From the NCBI RefSeq assembly GCF_051400755.1, contig NZ_JBLFFL010000001.1, positions 992,001 through 1,056,000 of the forward strand: a stretch of DNA of 64,000 bases, written 5' to 3'. A model generated the notes under the pieces. The model did not search any database. It was not told where the DNA came from and was given only the letters and a program-made list of their open reading frames with translations. This DNA comes from Parapedobacter sp051400755 (lineage in GTDB: Bacteria; Bacteroidota; Bacteroidia; Sphingobacteriales; Sphingobacteriaceae). Of this stretch, positions 16,290 through 25,104 are shown piece by piece (the stretch's first letter is position 1; each line of letters begins with the position of its first letter). A program made the translations under genes and the position numbers.

Positions 16290-16475
16290 TCAGCTCTGCT
16301 TCCGCAGATACTTCGTGAGGATAACGATCAGCTGCCCTTCTACGCGGCCCTCGATCTGCTCGGGGTTATCTTCTACTAAGCGGATATTCTTGACCACCGT
16401 ACCCAGCTTGGCGCTGAGCGAACTGCCTTTGCCGGCCTCGGCCTGTTCGCCCAATACCTTTGCCCACGCATACAA
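16290..16475 (-). CDS. Short ORF of unknown function
   Basis: A 61-residue frame starts at the ATG at 16475 and ends at 16290. The product (starting MYAWAKVLGEQAEAGKGSSL) has an amphipathic, soluble composition with acidic middle and basic end, no signal peptide, and no family I recognise. It could be a small gene, or the broken end of a larger one, as the region around it carries other remnants. Its start lies next to the promoter of the divergent SGNH hydrolase gene. Codon composition is not obviously abnormal, but support for expression is weak. Confidence 0.3.
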   Translation of the reverse strand: MYAWAKVLGEQAEAGKGSSLSAKLGTVVKNIRLVEDNPEQIEGRVEGQLIVILTKYLRKQS

Positions 16476-16515
16476 TAAATATTGTATATAAGAAAAACAA
16501 TATCATTGGAGTATT

Positions 16516-16523
16516 TATATTTG
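16516..16523 (+). promoter_or_regulatory. Possible -7 promoter box of the SGNH hydrolase gene
   Basis: TATATTTG fits TAnnTTTG and lies 29 bases before the ATG at 16553. No TTTG is present at the correct upstream distance, so only the -7 half is supported. Confidence 0.4.
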
Positions 16524-16552
16524 TTTTCTACGAATTACATTTATCATCCATT

Positions 16553-17374
16553 ATGAAAACCACTATATTATTCATGACCATACTCTTGCTCTGCTGCTCC
16601 TTCGGGCAAAAACAGCGGACTTGGCTTGCGCTCGGCGATTCCATCACTTACCTCAACGAGCATCCCGACGAGACGAATAACCGCATCACGAAGGGCTACA
16701 TGACGCTCGTTACCGAGAAACGGTCGGATATCCGGTACATCAACCAAGGGCATAATGGCTGGACGGCAGTGGGCATTGCCGAACAAATCGATAAACTGGG
16801 GTTGGAAAAGGCCGACTACTATACCGTTTTTCTGGGCACGAACGATTGGTGGGCTGGCCTCCCCTCAGGGTCGACGGCCGACTACCGCAACAATACCGGA
16901 ATTGGAACGACCAGCGGGGCATTCCGCGTCATCATCGACAAACTGCGCAGCCTGAACCCTGACGCGGAAATGATCCTCATCACGCCTATGCAGCGGGCGG
17001 ATTTCGTGTATATCGACGACTATAAAAACAACGCTTGGGGGTCTTATAAGCCGAACAAAAATGGGCAGACACTCGAAGCATTCGCCGATACGATCAACGC
17101 GATCGGTGTCGGAGAAGGGTTTAAGGTGGTAGACCTGTACCACCATCCCAAACTGGCCTTGCAAAAACTCGTGAAATTCAAGTGGCTTAAAGACACGGCC
17201 TCCGGTGCATACCGTAAATACAGATACCCTGCTTACACCGACGTGGCCTTCGACCCAGCGAACGATGAATACCCTTATCCCGAAGCGGCCATCGACATGA
17301 CGTATGACGGACTGCACCCGTCTGATCGTGGGTACCGCGTCATCGCTAAGGAGCTAATTCGAGCGTTGGATTGA
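16553..17374 (+). CDS. Exported SGNH/GDSL-family hydrolase
   Basis: The ATG at 16553 yields a 273-residue protein whose first 19 residues form a signal peptide (MKTTILFMTILLLCCSFGQ). An earlier in-frame start at 16460 would bury the signal in a non-hydrophobic extension and is rejected. SGNH blocks are complete: GDSI with nucleophile Ser30, GHNG near residue 66, GTND at 95-98, and DGLHPSDRGY at 252-261 with catalytic Asp252 and His255. It is therefore a periplasmic or secreted esterase or lipase-like enzyme; substrates such as acetylated polysaccharides are possible but not shown. The gene is monocistronic, placed between the toxin-antitoxin region and the third permease cassette. Confidence 0.9.
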   Translation: MKTTILFMTILLLCCSFGQKQRTWLALGDSITYLNEHPDETNNRITKGYMTLVTEKRSDIRYINQGHNGWTAVGIAEQIDKLGLEKADYYTVFLGTNDWWAGLPSGSTADYRNNTGIGTTSGAFRVIIDKLRSLNPDAEMILITPMQRADFVYIDDYKNNAWGSYKPNKNGQTLEAFADTINAIGVGEGFKVVDLYHHPKLALQKLVKFKWLKDTASGAYRKYRYPAYTDVAFDPANDEYPYPEAAIDMTYDGLHPSDRGYRVIAKELIRALD

Positions 17375-17403
17375 TGTGTGAGCCGCTGCTTGTATATCTC
17401 AAT

Positions 17404-17441
17404 TGTCCGTATCTGAACAGGCTACTGTTCGGAATCGAACA
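17404..17441 (+). promoter_or_regulatory. Paired upstream activator sites, copy 3
   Basis: Site A (17404-17419) is TGTCCGTATCTGAACA and site B (17426-17441) is TGTTCGGAATCGAACA, starting 22 bp apart, with 54 bases between site B and the promoter GG. Same arrangement as the copies at 4729 and 10145. Confidence 0.75.
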
Positions 17442-17493
17442 CTTTTGAGGCAATCGATTGCCACATAACCCTATGTATCAATAGTTTGCGTAT

Positions 17494-17509
17494 TTGGCGC
17501 AGTAGGTGC
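17494..17509 (+). promoter_or_regulatory. Sigma-54-type -24/-12 promoter, copy 3
   Basis: TTGGCGCAGTAGGTGC has the canonical GG-N10-GC spacing, making this the best match to the sigma-54 consensus of the three. The expected start near 17521 leaves a leader of about 24 bases before the permease ATG at 17545. Confidence 0.75.
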
Positions 17510-17544
17510 GGTATTCCTGGCGTTAACTATCAATCATTAAAGCT

Positions 17545-19959
17545 ATGCTGATGAACTACTTCAAAATCGCCTGGCGTGCCATCGTCCGCCAAAAACAGAC
17601 ATCGCTCATCAACTTGCTTGGGTTATCGCTGGGGATTGCATCTGCATTGATTTTATTTGTGATCGTCCGTTATGAATGGAGTTATGATCGTTTTCAACGG
17701 AACTACGAATACGTTTATCGCATCGTGACGGAAACACCGTATGAAAATTCGGTCGACTACAACACTGGTATTCCCTACCCGGTGCCTGAGGCGCTTCAGG
17801 TGGATATGCCGCAATTAAAAGCCATCGTGCCCTTGCTGGCCACGGGTGGGCAGGTAGATGTACCGAATAGAAATCCGCAAAACGCCAGTGATAAATATGC
17901 TGAGCAGGTCATCTTTACCACGGCTGATTTCTTTACGCTCTTTGATGCGACGTGGCTTGCTGGCAGTGCGTCGGTGCTTTCCGATCCTAATAATGCGGTC
18001 CTCGATCGGGAGACGGCCACGCGCTTCTTCGGATCGTGGCAGGAGGCCATAGGGCGGTCATTCGAACTGGCCAATGCGGTACCGCTCCGGGTTGCCGCTA
18101 TTGTCGAAGATGCTCCGGAGAATAGCAATTTTCCGTATCACCTGATCGCTTCCTTCCCGACATTGAAAGCCAACGCTCAGTTGTTTGACTACGATCCCAT
18201 CGATTGGAATAGTGTAAGCAGCAGCTTTCAGACGTATGTATTGCTTGATTCCAAACAAGATGTAAAGGCGATTCGCCAACAACTGGATGGGCTGACCAAA
18301 AAATATTTCAAGGATCAGGGAAACTCCTCCAGAATCCTTCATTTGCAACCCCTAAGCGATATTCATTTTGACCTGCGCTATGGTACGATAAACGAACGGA
18401 TGATCAACCGGGCTACGCTTACCACACTCACGCTCATCGGGATATTCATCCTGATCATGGCGGCAATCAATTTTGTGAATCTGAGTACCGCTCAGGCCAT
18501 TGGCAAAAGCAAGGAAATAGGGGTACGGAAAGTGTTGGGCGGATCCCGGGGGAGCCTGATGGCGCAGTCTTTCGGGGAGACGTTTCTGCTCGTCTGCTTC
18601 GCGGTGATCGTAGCTGTCGGGATGGCGTATGCGGCGATGCCTTATATACACCACCTCTCTGATATGCCTAAAGAACTGCCGTTGCTGCAAGGCAATACGG
18701 TAATCTTCCTATGCATAACCCTGATCGTGATGACGATACTGTCGGGATTGTATCCTGCGCTTATCGTATCGAGATTTAAGCCTGTGGTGGCGCTTAAAAG
18801 CAAAATCAACACCGCCCAGCTGGGGGGCATGCCGATCAGGAAAGTGCTTGTCGTCGTGCAGTTTGCCATTGCCCAGCTACTGATGATTGGCACCTTCGTG
18901 GCGGTGCGGCAGATGGCGTTTGTGCGGGATGCAGACTTGGGATTTGATAAGGAGGCGGTCTATGTGGTACAGGTGCCTTCGGACGATAACAGGCAGCTGA
19001 TGGCGACCTTCAAGCAGCAGCTGTTGCAGCTCCCGGAAATCAAATCGGTAAGCCTGGCGAGCGATGTTCCTTCGTCTGACAATAGGTGGTCGTCTAATTT
19101 TTACTATAAGGGCGAAGGGGAGCAGGAGATTGCATTTCCTACTTTTCTGAAATTTGCCGATGCGGACTATTTCGACAATTATAAGCTGACGTTTGCAGCC
19201 GGGAAGCCCTACCAGGAAAGCGATACACTAAAAGAAGCGGTGATCAATGAGACCATGGTCAAGAAACTGGGCATATCCTCGCCCGAGGAAGCCATTGGAA
19301 AGCATGTCCGCATCGGTTTCAGCGGACAGTGGATGCCGATTACAGGAGTGGTGAAGGATTTTACGCCTAATTCGTTGAAAGAGGAGGTGGGGCCGATGAT
19401 CATGAGCACACTCAAAGACAGTTATTCCATAGCGGGGATAAAGCTGGCGCGTGGCGCTGGTAAAAGCACGCTGAGTGCCATCAACCAACGATTTAATGAG
19501 CGCTACCCTGAACATTATTTCCAAGCGGATTTCCTGGACGAAAGTATAGCTAAGTTTTACAAGCAAGAAGATCGCATGGCCTTGGTATACCAGTTGTTTG
19601 CCGTCCTCTCCATCATCATTTCTGGTATCGGGCTGTACGGCATGGTATCGTTCATATTGGCTCAAAAGATAAAAGAGATCGGTATCCGCAAAGTATTGGG
19701 CGCCAGCGTGACGAGTATCGTTTACCTATTTTCCAAAGAGTTTATTTACATGATTCTCATCGCATTTTGTGTAGCCGCTCCGCTGGCTTATTACGCCATG
19801 AGCAATTGGCTGGCCAATTTCGCCTACCGCATTGACCTCGGGGTCGGCTTGTTTTTGATCGTGATATTGGCCGCGTTAACCATCGCCATGCTGACCATCG
19901 GTATCAAAGCGTTTAAGGCGGCGGTAGCCAATCCGGTGGATAGTCTGAGGGACGAGTGA
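17545..19959 (+). CDS. FtsX/MacB-type ABC permease, pair 3 first member
   Basis: An 804-residue permease with the usual double module: first helix in TSLINLLGLSLGIASALILF, FtsX block with INFVNLSTAQAIGKSKEIG, a middle helix (RKVLVVVQFAIAQLLMIGTF), and a last block MVSFILAQKIKEIGIRKVLG. Its closing helices (LFLIVILAALTIAMLTIGIK) differ from the other five copies, yet the final AVANPVDSLRDE is identical, showing that the tail itself is constrained. Its N-terminus resembles the first member of pair 1, and its last helix resembles the remnant at 4876. It follows the third promoter cassette directly. The substrate and ATPase partner are unknown. Confidence 0.9.
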   Translation: MLMNYFKIAWRAIVRQKQTSLINLLGLSLGIASALILFVIVRYEWSYDRFQRNYEYVYRIVTETPYENSVDYNTGIPYPVPEALQVDMPQLKAIVPLLATGGQVDVPNRNPQNASDKYAEQVIFTTADFFTLFDATWLAGSASVLSDPNNAVLDRETATRFFGSWQEAIGRSFELANAVPLRVAAIVEDAPENSNFPYHLIASFPTLKANAQLFDYDPIDWNSVSSSFQTYVLLDSKQDVKAIRQQLDGLTKKYFKDQGNSSRILHLQPLSDIHFDLRYGTINERMINRATLTTLTLIGIFILIMAAINFVNLSTAQAIGKSKEIGVRKVLGGSRGSLMAQSFGETFLLVCFAVIVAVGMAYAAMPYIHHLSDMPKELPLLQGNTVIFLCITLIVMTILSGLYPALIVSRFKPVVALKSKINTAQLGGMPIRKVLVVVQFAIAQLLMIGTFVAVRQMAFVRDADLGFDKEAVYVVQVPSDDNRQLMATFKQQLLQLPEIKSVSLASDVPSSDNRWSSNFYYKGEGEQEIAFPTFLKFADADYFDNYKLTFAAGKPYQESDTLKEAVINETMVKKLGISSPEEAIGKHVRIGFSGQWMPITGVVKDFTPNSLKEEVGPMIMSTLKDSYSIAGIKLARGAGKSTLSAINQRFNERYPEHYFQADFLDESIAKFYKQEDRMALVYQLFAVLSIIISGIGLYGMVSFILAQKIKEIGIRKVLGASVTSIVYLFSKEFIYMILIAFCVAAPLAYYAMSNWLANFAYRIDLGVGLFLIVILAALTIAMLTIGIKAFKAAVANPVDSLRDE

Positions 19960-20078
19960 ACGGTGATGGGCGGTCGGCGGAAAGACGAGCGATAAAAGAG
20001 CAAGGATACGAAGAATAAAGAGGTCTACGATGAATGATTAATAACCATGAAGGTCACTGACCACAGAACACTGAAAAA

Positions 20079-22565
20079 ATGATAAAGAACTACTTCAAAA
20101 CCACGCTCCGCCACCTGTGGCGCAACCGTCTTTTCACGGTGTTGAATATATTAGGGCTCGCCATCGGCATCAGCGCCTGCTGGGTCATTTATCGCATCGT
20201 GGATTACGAATTTAGCTACGATGCCCAATTGCCTAGTAGCGATCGTATCTACAAGGTCATCAGCGCGTTTAACAGGGAAGGCAAGGAATCCGCGATGGGC
20301 GGGGTGTCAGCGCCGTTGTATCAAGGTATCGAGGAAGAGATCACCGGGGTCGAACAGGTGGTACCGGTATTCATCCAGCACAATGTATTTAGTATTGAAA
20401 TCAAACGGGAAAACCAACCGCCTTTCATTCAAGAGGAACCTGACCGTATCGCCGCGACCCAAGCATCCTATTTCGAAATGCTCCCTTATACGTGGCTTGC
20501 CGGCGATAAACGCACGGCGTTGGATGCTCCCGAAAGCGTGGTACTCACCGAAAGCAGGGCCAATAGTTACTTCCCTGGCTCCAAACCAGACGATATCCTC
20601 AATAGGACCATCACTTATTATGGACAGGATAAGCGGGATACGGTCATACGGACGGTTACCGGAGTCGTGGCCGATTATTACACGCCCTCAGAGTTTACTG
20701 CACAGGAGTTTTTCGTATTGCCTAAAACGGCGTACGAAGCGAATATGTGGACCAACACCAATGGCACTGACAGGCTTTATCTGCAGTTCAGTGATGGCAT
20801 AGACGTAAAAGCGAAATTGCGCGAGATCAATGAACTTGACGCCCGGCATTGGAGCGCTTTTGAAGAGGAACGGAAGAGTCAGGGAAATATGAATGTGCCG
20901 AAACGGGCCAGATCATACGAATTGCTGCACATCGGGGAGGTCCATTTTGCCACACAGGTTTCGGATTATGGGGTAAGCAAGACGAGTAAGCCTGTCATGT
21001 ATGGGCTGATCGGCATCGGCGTATTTTTGCTGATCCTTGCGTGCATCAACTACATCAATATGAGCGTAGCGCAGATCCCGCAACGCGGCAAGGAAATCGG
21101 CGTGCGGAAAACCCTCGGTGGGGGCAGATGGCAGCTGATCGGCCAGTTTCTCTCTGAAACGCTGCTGACAGCCCTGGCAGCTTCGGTGCTAGCCTTCGGC
21201 TTGGGTCGGCTGGCATTCCGGCTTTTGGATGACATCATCCCCGTGGGGGTCACACCGGCGGACGACGCATTTCTACTCATTGGGTTTATGCTAAGCCTTG
21301 TGCTGCTCGTCACGCTCTTGGCAGGGCTTTATCCCGGTTGGTTGATCACGCGGGTAAAAACAGTCTCCGTTTTCAAGAATTTCTTTGCGGCATCGACAGC
21401 GGCTAATGGATTCAGCCTGCAACGCGTGTTGATCGTATTCCAGTTCACCATCGCGCTGGCCTTCATTACCAGTGCCATCATCGTAGGTACCCAGCTGCGC
21501 CATACGCTCAAGGCCGACATGGGCTTCAACAAAGACGCCATCGTGCTGGCTTCGATACCCTGGAAATACGTATTCACCGAGGATACTCGCTATCAGGATA
21601 AACAGTTTACGCTGCTTCACGAGCTCCGGGAGATTCCAGGTGTCACTGATGTGGCCCTCGGTTCTGCCCCGTTATCTTCCGGTTATTCGTCCAGTCCCTT
21701 TGGATATGCGCCCGATGGGAAAGGCCCCGTAGAGATCATTGCCTACAAAAAATTCATGGACACAGCCTATCTGCAGTTATATCAAATGGAACTGCTTGCC
21801 GGCCGGAACATCCGGGCTTCGGATACGGTGAACGAATTTATCATCAATGAAACCGCAGCGAAGGCTTTTGGGTTTGTCAACCCCAACGATGCCGTCGGGC
21901 AGTTCATCGGGCAGCGCGGAAACAGCCCGCATGCCATCGCAGGTGTGGTGAAGGATTTCCATACGCAGGATTTCTACACCCCGATTACTCCTGTGGTCAT
22001 GGCAACCGAAAAACCAAACCTGTCCTCGTTCAATATCAAACTGGACAGTCGCGACCCGTCCCGGTGGCAGGCGACACTAAAGGCTATAGGTGAAAAATGG
22101 GCACTGTTTTATCCTGCCGATACATACCATTATCAGTTTTACGATGAAACTCTCGAAGCGATGTACAAGCAGGAGCGGCAGATTGGCAAGCTCATCAACC
22201 TCGCCACGGTCATCACCATCCTCATCAGTTGCCTTGGTTTATTCGGCTTAGCCACGCTCACGGCATATCAGCGTACCAAGGAAATCGGTATCCGCAAGGT
22301 ATTGGGAGCAACGGCAGCGGGTATTGTAGCATTGCTTTCCAAAGACTTCCTCAAATTGGTGTTGATCGCCGTGGTCATCGCCTCTCCCATCGCTTGGTGG
22401 GCGATGAATGCTTGGCTGGAAGACTTTGCCTATCGCATCGAAATCCAATGGTGGATGTTTGCCGCAGCGGGATTGGCGGCGGCGGTCGTTGCCTTACTGA
22501 CGGTAAGCTGGCAGGCAATACGGGCGGCCATGGCCAACCCGGTCGACAGCCTAAGGGATGAGTGA
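20079..22565 (+). CDS. FtsX/MacB-type ABC permease, pair 3 second member
   Basis: At 828 residues this is the longest copy. It starts RHLWRNRLFTVLNILGLAIG, matching the second member of pair 1, so pairs 1 and 3 have the same order of types. The FtsX block shows INMSVAQIPQRGKEIGVRKT and LGGGRWQLIGQFLSET. The last block is TLTAYQRTKEIGIRKVLGAT, closing with AMANPVDSLRDE, where one Val is replaced by Met. It lies 119 bases after its partner with no obvious promoter between, so cotranscription is likely. A PAS histidine kinase follows 136 bases later on the same strand and may belong to the same transcript. Confidence 0.9.
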   Translation: MIKNYFKTTLRHLWRNRLFTVLNILGLAIGISACWVIYRIVDYEFSYDAQLPSSDRIYKVISAFNREGKESAMGGVSAPLYQGIEEEITGVEQVVPVFIQHNVFSIEIKRENQPPFIQEEPDRIAATQASYFEMLPYTWLAGDKRTALDAPESVVLTESRANSYFPGSKPDDILNRTITYYGQDKRDTVIRTVTGVVADYYTPSEFTAQEFFVLPKTAYEANMWTNTNGTDRLYLQFSDGIDVKAKLREINELDARHWSAFEEERKSQGNMNVPKRARSYELLHIGEVHFATQVSDYGVSKTSKPVMYGLIGIGVFLLILACINYINMSVAQIPQRGKEIGVRKTLGGGRWQLIGQFLSETLLTALAASVLAFGLGRLAFRLLDDIIPVGVTPADDAFLLIGFMLSLVLLVTLLAGLYPGWLITRVKTVSVFKNFFAASTAANGFSLQRVLIVFQFTIALAFITSAIIVGTQLRHTLKADMGFNKDAIVLASIPWKYVFTEDTRYQDKQFTLLHELREIPGVTDVALGSAPLSSGYSSSPFGYAPDGKGPVEIIAYKKFMDTAYLQLYQMELLAGRNIRASDTVNEFIINETAAKAFGFVNPNDAVGQFIGQRGNSPHAIAGVVKDFHTQDFYTPITPVVMATEKPNLSSFNIKLDSRDPSRWQATLKAIGEKWALFYPADTYHYQFYDETLEAMYKQERQIGKLINLATVITILISCLGLFGLATLTAYQRTKEIGIRKVLGATAAGIVALLSKDFLKLVLIAVVIASPIAWWAMNAWLEDFAYRIEIQWWMFAAAGLAAAVVALLTVSWQAIRAAMANPVDSLRDE

Positions 22566-22701
22566 CAAGGGAGTCCGGCGCATCTTGGGATTGACTTTAC
22601 AAAACGTTAACACCGGAAAAACAAATCGGTCAGCTGATTGTCTTATCTGTAAATGCACGTACAGACACCCATTTGTACGGCATGCTGAAATAATACCAGA
22701 T

Positions 22702-24192
22702 ATGAAGCAACAGTTAATCGACAACCCATTGTTCTTTTATAAAGATCACACCCCTATTCCGTCTCTCACACCGAGGTATCCGGATAAAATCGATGACCCA
22801 TGGACAGCAGTAACTACCTATCGTTATGATTCACCAGCGAGCGCGTTATCTTTTGATCGGCATTGGCAGTGCACCTACGCCAATGGGCGGGTTTTCCGTG
22901 CCCTGCAAAAGAACGCCGAAGATTTGGTTGGGAGATTGGTTTGGGAGATTTTTCCCGAACTCGAAGCCACACCTTTAGGCAGCCTGTATAGGTGCTCCAT
23001 GCACGATGGGATGCCCCGCATACTTGTTGATTACATCCCCGCTTTTTCGGGATGGTACCGCGTAACGATCAGGCCTACAGCGACAGGCATCGATACGGTG
23101 ATACACCCGCATGTGGACCTAATGCCAGCAGAAACACCCACTTCCGCATTGGAAGAAAAATATCATAAATTGTTCAATTCGATTGATGAAGGTTTCTGCC
23201 TGATTGAAGTGATGTTTGATGCCCACCAACATCCATATGATTATCGCTTCTTGGAAACCAATGATGCGTTTAGGCGACAGACCGATATCAAAAATGCAGT
23301 GGGCCGAACCATGCGCGAGATCGCACCCTTGCACGAGGACCACTGGTTTGAGATCTATGGCAAGGTGGCGCTCACCGGCGAGCCCATCCGTTTCGAAAAT
23401 CGTGCTGCGCAGCTGCGCCGATGGTATGAAGTGTATGCGTTTCGCGTGGGCCTGGCCGAACAACGGCAAGTAGCCGTATTATTCAAGGATATCACTGAGC
23501 GTAAAAAAACGGAGCATTTGAAGGATGAATTCATCAACATCGCCAGCCATGAATTGAATACCCCACTCACAGGCATCAAAGCATACGCACAACTGCTGAT
23601 GCGGGAGTTGCTCCAACTGGGGGATTCAAAGAAAATAGCATTGATGAATAAATTGCGCCATCATGTAGACCGAATGGCAACCTTAATCAGTAACCTATTG
23701 GATTCGTCCACCATCACAGAAGGCGACCTGCCGCTTATTAAGGAGCATTTTGACATCAATGAGTTGGTTGCCGAACGTGTCAACGAATTTCGCCTGCTTA
23801 GTCAAGATCATCAAATCGTATTGGACACGGTGCCGATTAAGCCGATATGGGCCGATCGTCATCGCATCGGACAGGCGTTGGGCAATCTTTTATCGAATGC
23901 GATAAAATTTTCTTCCCCCGGGGGGCGAATCACGGTTAGCACTGCGACTGTGGATGCAAAACAATTGAAAATAAGTGTTGGAGACCACGGTGTAGGAATA
24001 CCGACTGCTTCCTTAAACCACGTATTCGATCGCTTTTTCCGGGTCAACGATGCAAATATGCCGACCTACCCTGGCATGGGACTGGGGCTGTACATTGCTG
24101 CACAAATTATCAGGCACCACGGTGGCTCCATTACTGTGCAGAACCAACCCCAAAAGGGAGCGATGTTCTCTTTTATGTTGCCCTATACGTGA
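22702..24192 (+). CDS. PAS-domain sensor histidine kinase, cytoplasmic
   Basis: Starting at the ATG at 22702 (MKQQLIDNPLFFYKDHT) gives 496 residues; the ATG at 22558 overlaps the permease stop and adds a Cys-rich stretch without family character. Two PAS-like regions lie at about 52-137 and 152-267, the second ending in the typical VAVLFKDITERKKTE. The HisKA box has His283 (IASHELNTPLTGIK), and the ATPase domain has N-box GNLLSNAIKF, G1 DHGVGIP, F-box FDRFFRV and G2 GMGLGLYIA. No membrane helix is visible, so it senses an internal cue. No receiver or response-regulator gene is near; the activator expected for the sigma-54-type cassettes is a natural candidate partner, by inference only. Its 3' end overlaps the convergent HEPN gene by 20 bases. 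Confidence 0.92.
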   Translation: MKQQLIDNPLFFYKDHTPIPSLTPRYPDKIDDPWTAVTTYRYDSPASALSFDRHWQCTYANGRVFRALQKNAEDLVGRLVWEIFPELEATPLGSLYRCSMHDGMPRILVDYIPAFSGWYRVTIRPTATGIDTVIHPHVDLMPAETPTSALEEKYHKLFNSIDEGFCLIEVMFDAHQHPYDYRFLETNDAFRRQTDIKNAVGRTMREIAPLHEDHWFEIYGKVALTGEPIRFENRAAQLRRWYEVYAFRVGLAEQRQVAVLFKDITERKKTEHLKDEFINIASHELNTPLTGIKAYAQLLMRELLQLGDSKKIALMNKLRHHVDRMATLISNLLDSSTITEGDLPLIKEHFDINELVAERVNEFRLLSQDHQIVLDTVPIKPIWADRHRIGQALGNLLSNAIKFSSPGGRITVSTATVDAKQLKISVGDHGVGIPTASLNHVFDRFFRVNDANMPTYPGMGLGLYIAAQIIRHHGGSITVQNQPQKGAMFSFMLPYT

Positions 24193-25084
24193 TCCGTGAG
24201 GCTGCGTTTTCCATTTGCTGTGGGTGTGTGCCCGTCAGCGCTTCCATCTCCCCAATACGACGGTTGCACAATTCGCCTGCTATGCGTAATAGCGTAGACG
24301 CGCGGTAATAGAGTGCCCATGCTTCTTCTTCTTTGACCTCAAAGCCCGCTGCATACCTGCTATCGTTATAGCTGTCTTTGAGCAAATTGAAAAGCGCCTT
24401 ATCCTGGGGATTGTCTTTCGGAAAAACGCGGTCAATCGCTGGCTCCACTCCACCACATAGCTTAAGCATCCACGCTAAATTGTGCGTGCATGGACGCATA
24501 TACAGCATTACTTTAAGGATCGCTTTGCAGGCTTGCTCTACGGTTTGGTGTACCATAAATAATGCCATACCAAAATTGCCTTCAACGATGCAGTACACCG
24601 CGCAATCCATAAATTGACAGCTATTGGTAAACCAGCGTCGCCAGCCTTCACGTGTCTTTTGCAATAGTGTTTCATGACAAACAAACCCTTGCCGTCCGGG
24701 CAACGCTGTCTTTTGGCTGTACAATAAGGCACCATGGCGGAAGATCGTACATACGAACGCATCTCCGGAAGCCAAATGCTGCATTGCTGTGGTATGGCTC
24801 ACCACTACTGCCGTATACTGATGCTCCGCATCGCCAAGGTTATTGGCTAGGTGTTGGATATCGTGTAGGCTACGCTCTTCATCATCACTGTATACCAACA
24901 AGATATCTGCTTTAAACCACCGCTTGCTTGTTCTCTGCGTAAAACAATGTGTATGCAGCGATTCGTGCCGTTGCAGGGCAAAGCAAAAAATAAAAACGGT
25001 GTCTATTTGCTTAATGATTGCTTTTGTCATGTGGCGCAACGCTGCTTGTTGCGCCACACTGAGTTCGGTGGGATCGATGTTCAT
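24173..25084 (-). CDS. NTase-like/HEPN protein, downstream member
   Basis: The 303-residue protein has two parts. Residues 20-125 resemble a degenerate nucleotidyltransferase fold (KADILLVYSDDEERS, then AFVCTIFRHGALLYSQ). Residues 145-290 form a helical HEPN domain, with the characteristic MVHQTVEQACKAILKVMLYM and, later, a Ser/Asp-rich loop before the last helices. The Gly-Ser of active nucleotidyltransferases and the R-x4-6-H of HEPN RNases are not found, so catalytic activity is doubtful; binding of a nucleotide or RNA is possible. It lies 20 bases after a paralogue-like gene, forming a two-gene operon divergent from a repressor-like S24 gene. Similar proteins are common in Bacteroidota and functionally unassigned. 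Confidence 0.75.
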   Translation of the reverse strand: MNIDPTELSVAQQAALRHMTKAIIKQIDTVFIFCFALQRHESLHTHCFTQRTSKRWFKADILLVYSDDEERSLHDIQHLANNLGDAEHQYTAVVVSHTTAMQHLASGDAFVCTIFRHGALLYSQKTALPGRQGFVCHETLLQKTREGWRRWFTNSCQFMDCAVYCIVEGNFGMALFMVHQTVEQACKAILKVMLYMRPCTHNLAWMLKLCGGVEPAIDRVFPKDNPQDKALFNLLKDSYNDSRYAAGFEVKEEEAWALYYRASTLLRIAGELCNRRIGEMEALTGTHPQQMENAASRITYRAT

Positions 25085-25104
25085 AATGGCAATGGGTTAA
25101 ATGG

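Noticed and set aside
16460..16552. Earlier SGNH hydrolase start at 16460
   Set aside because: It would precede the promoter box and bury the signal peptide behind 31 non-family residues.
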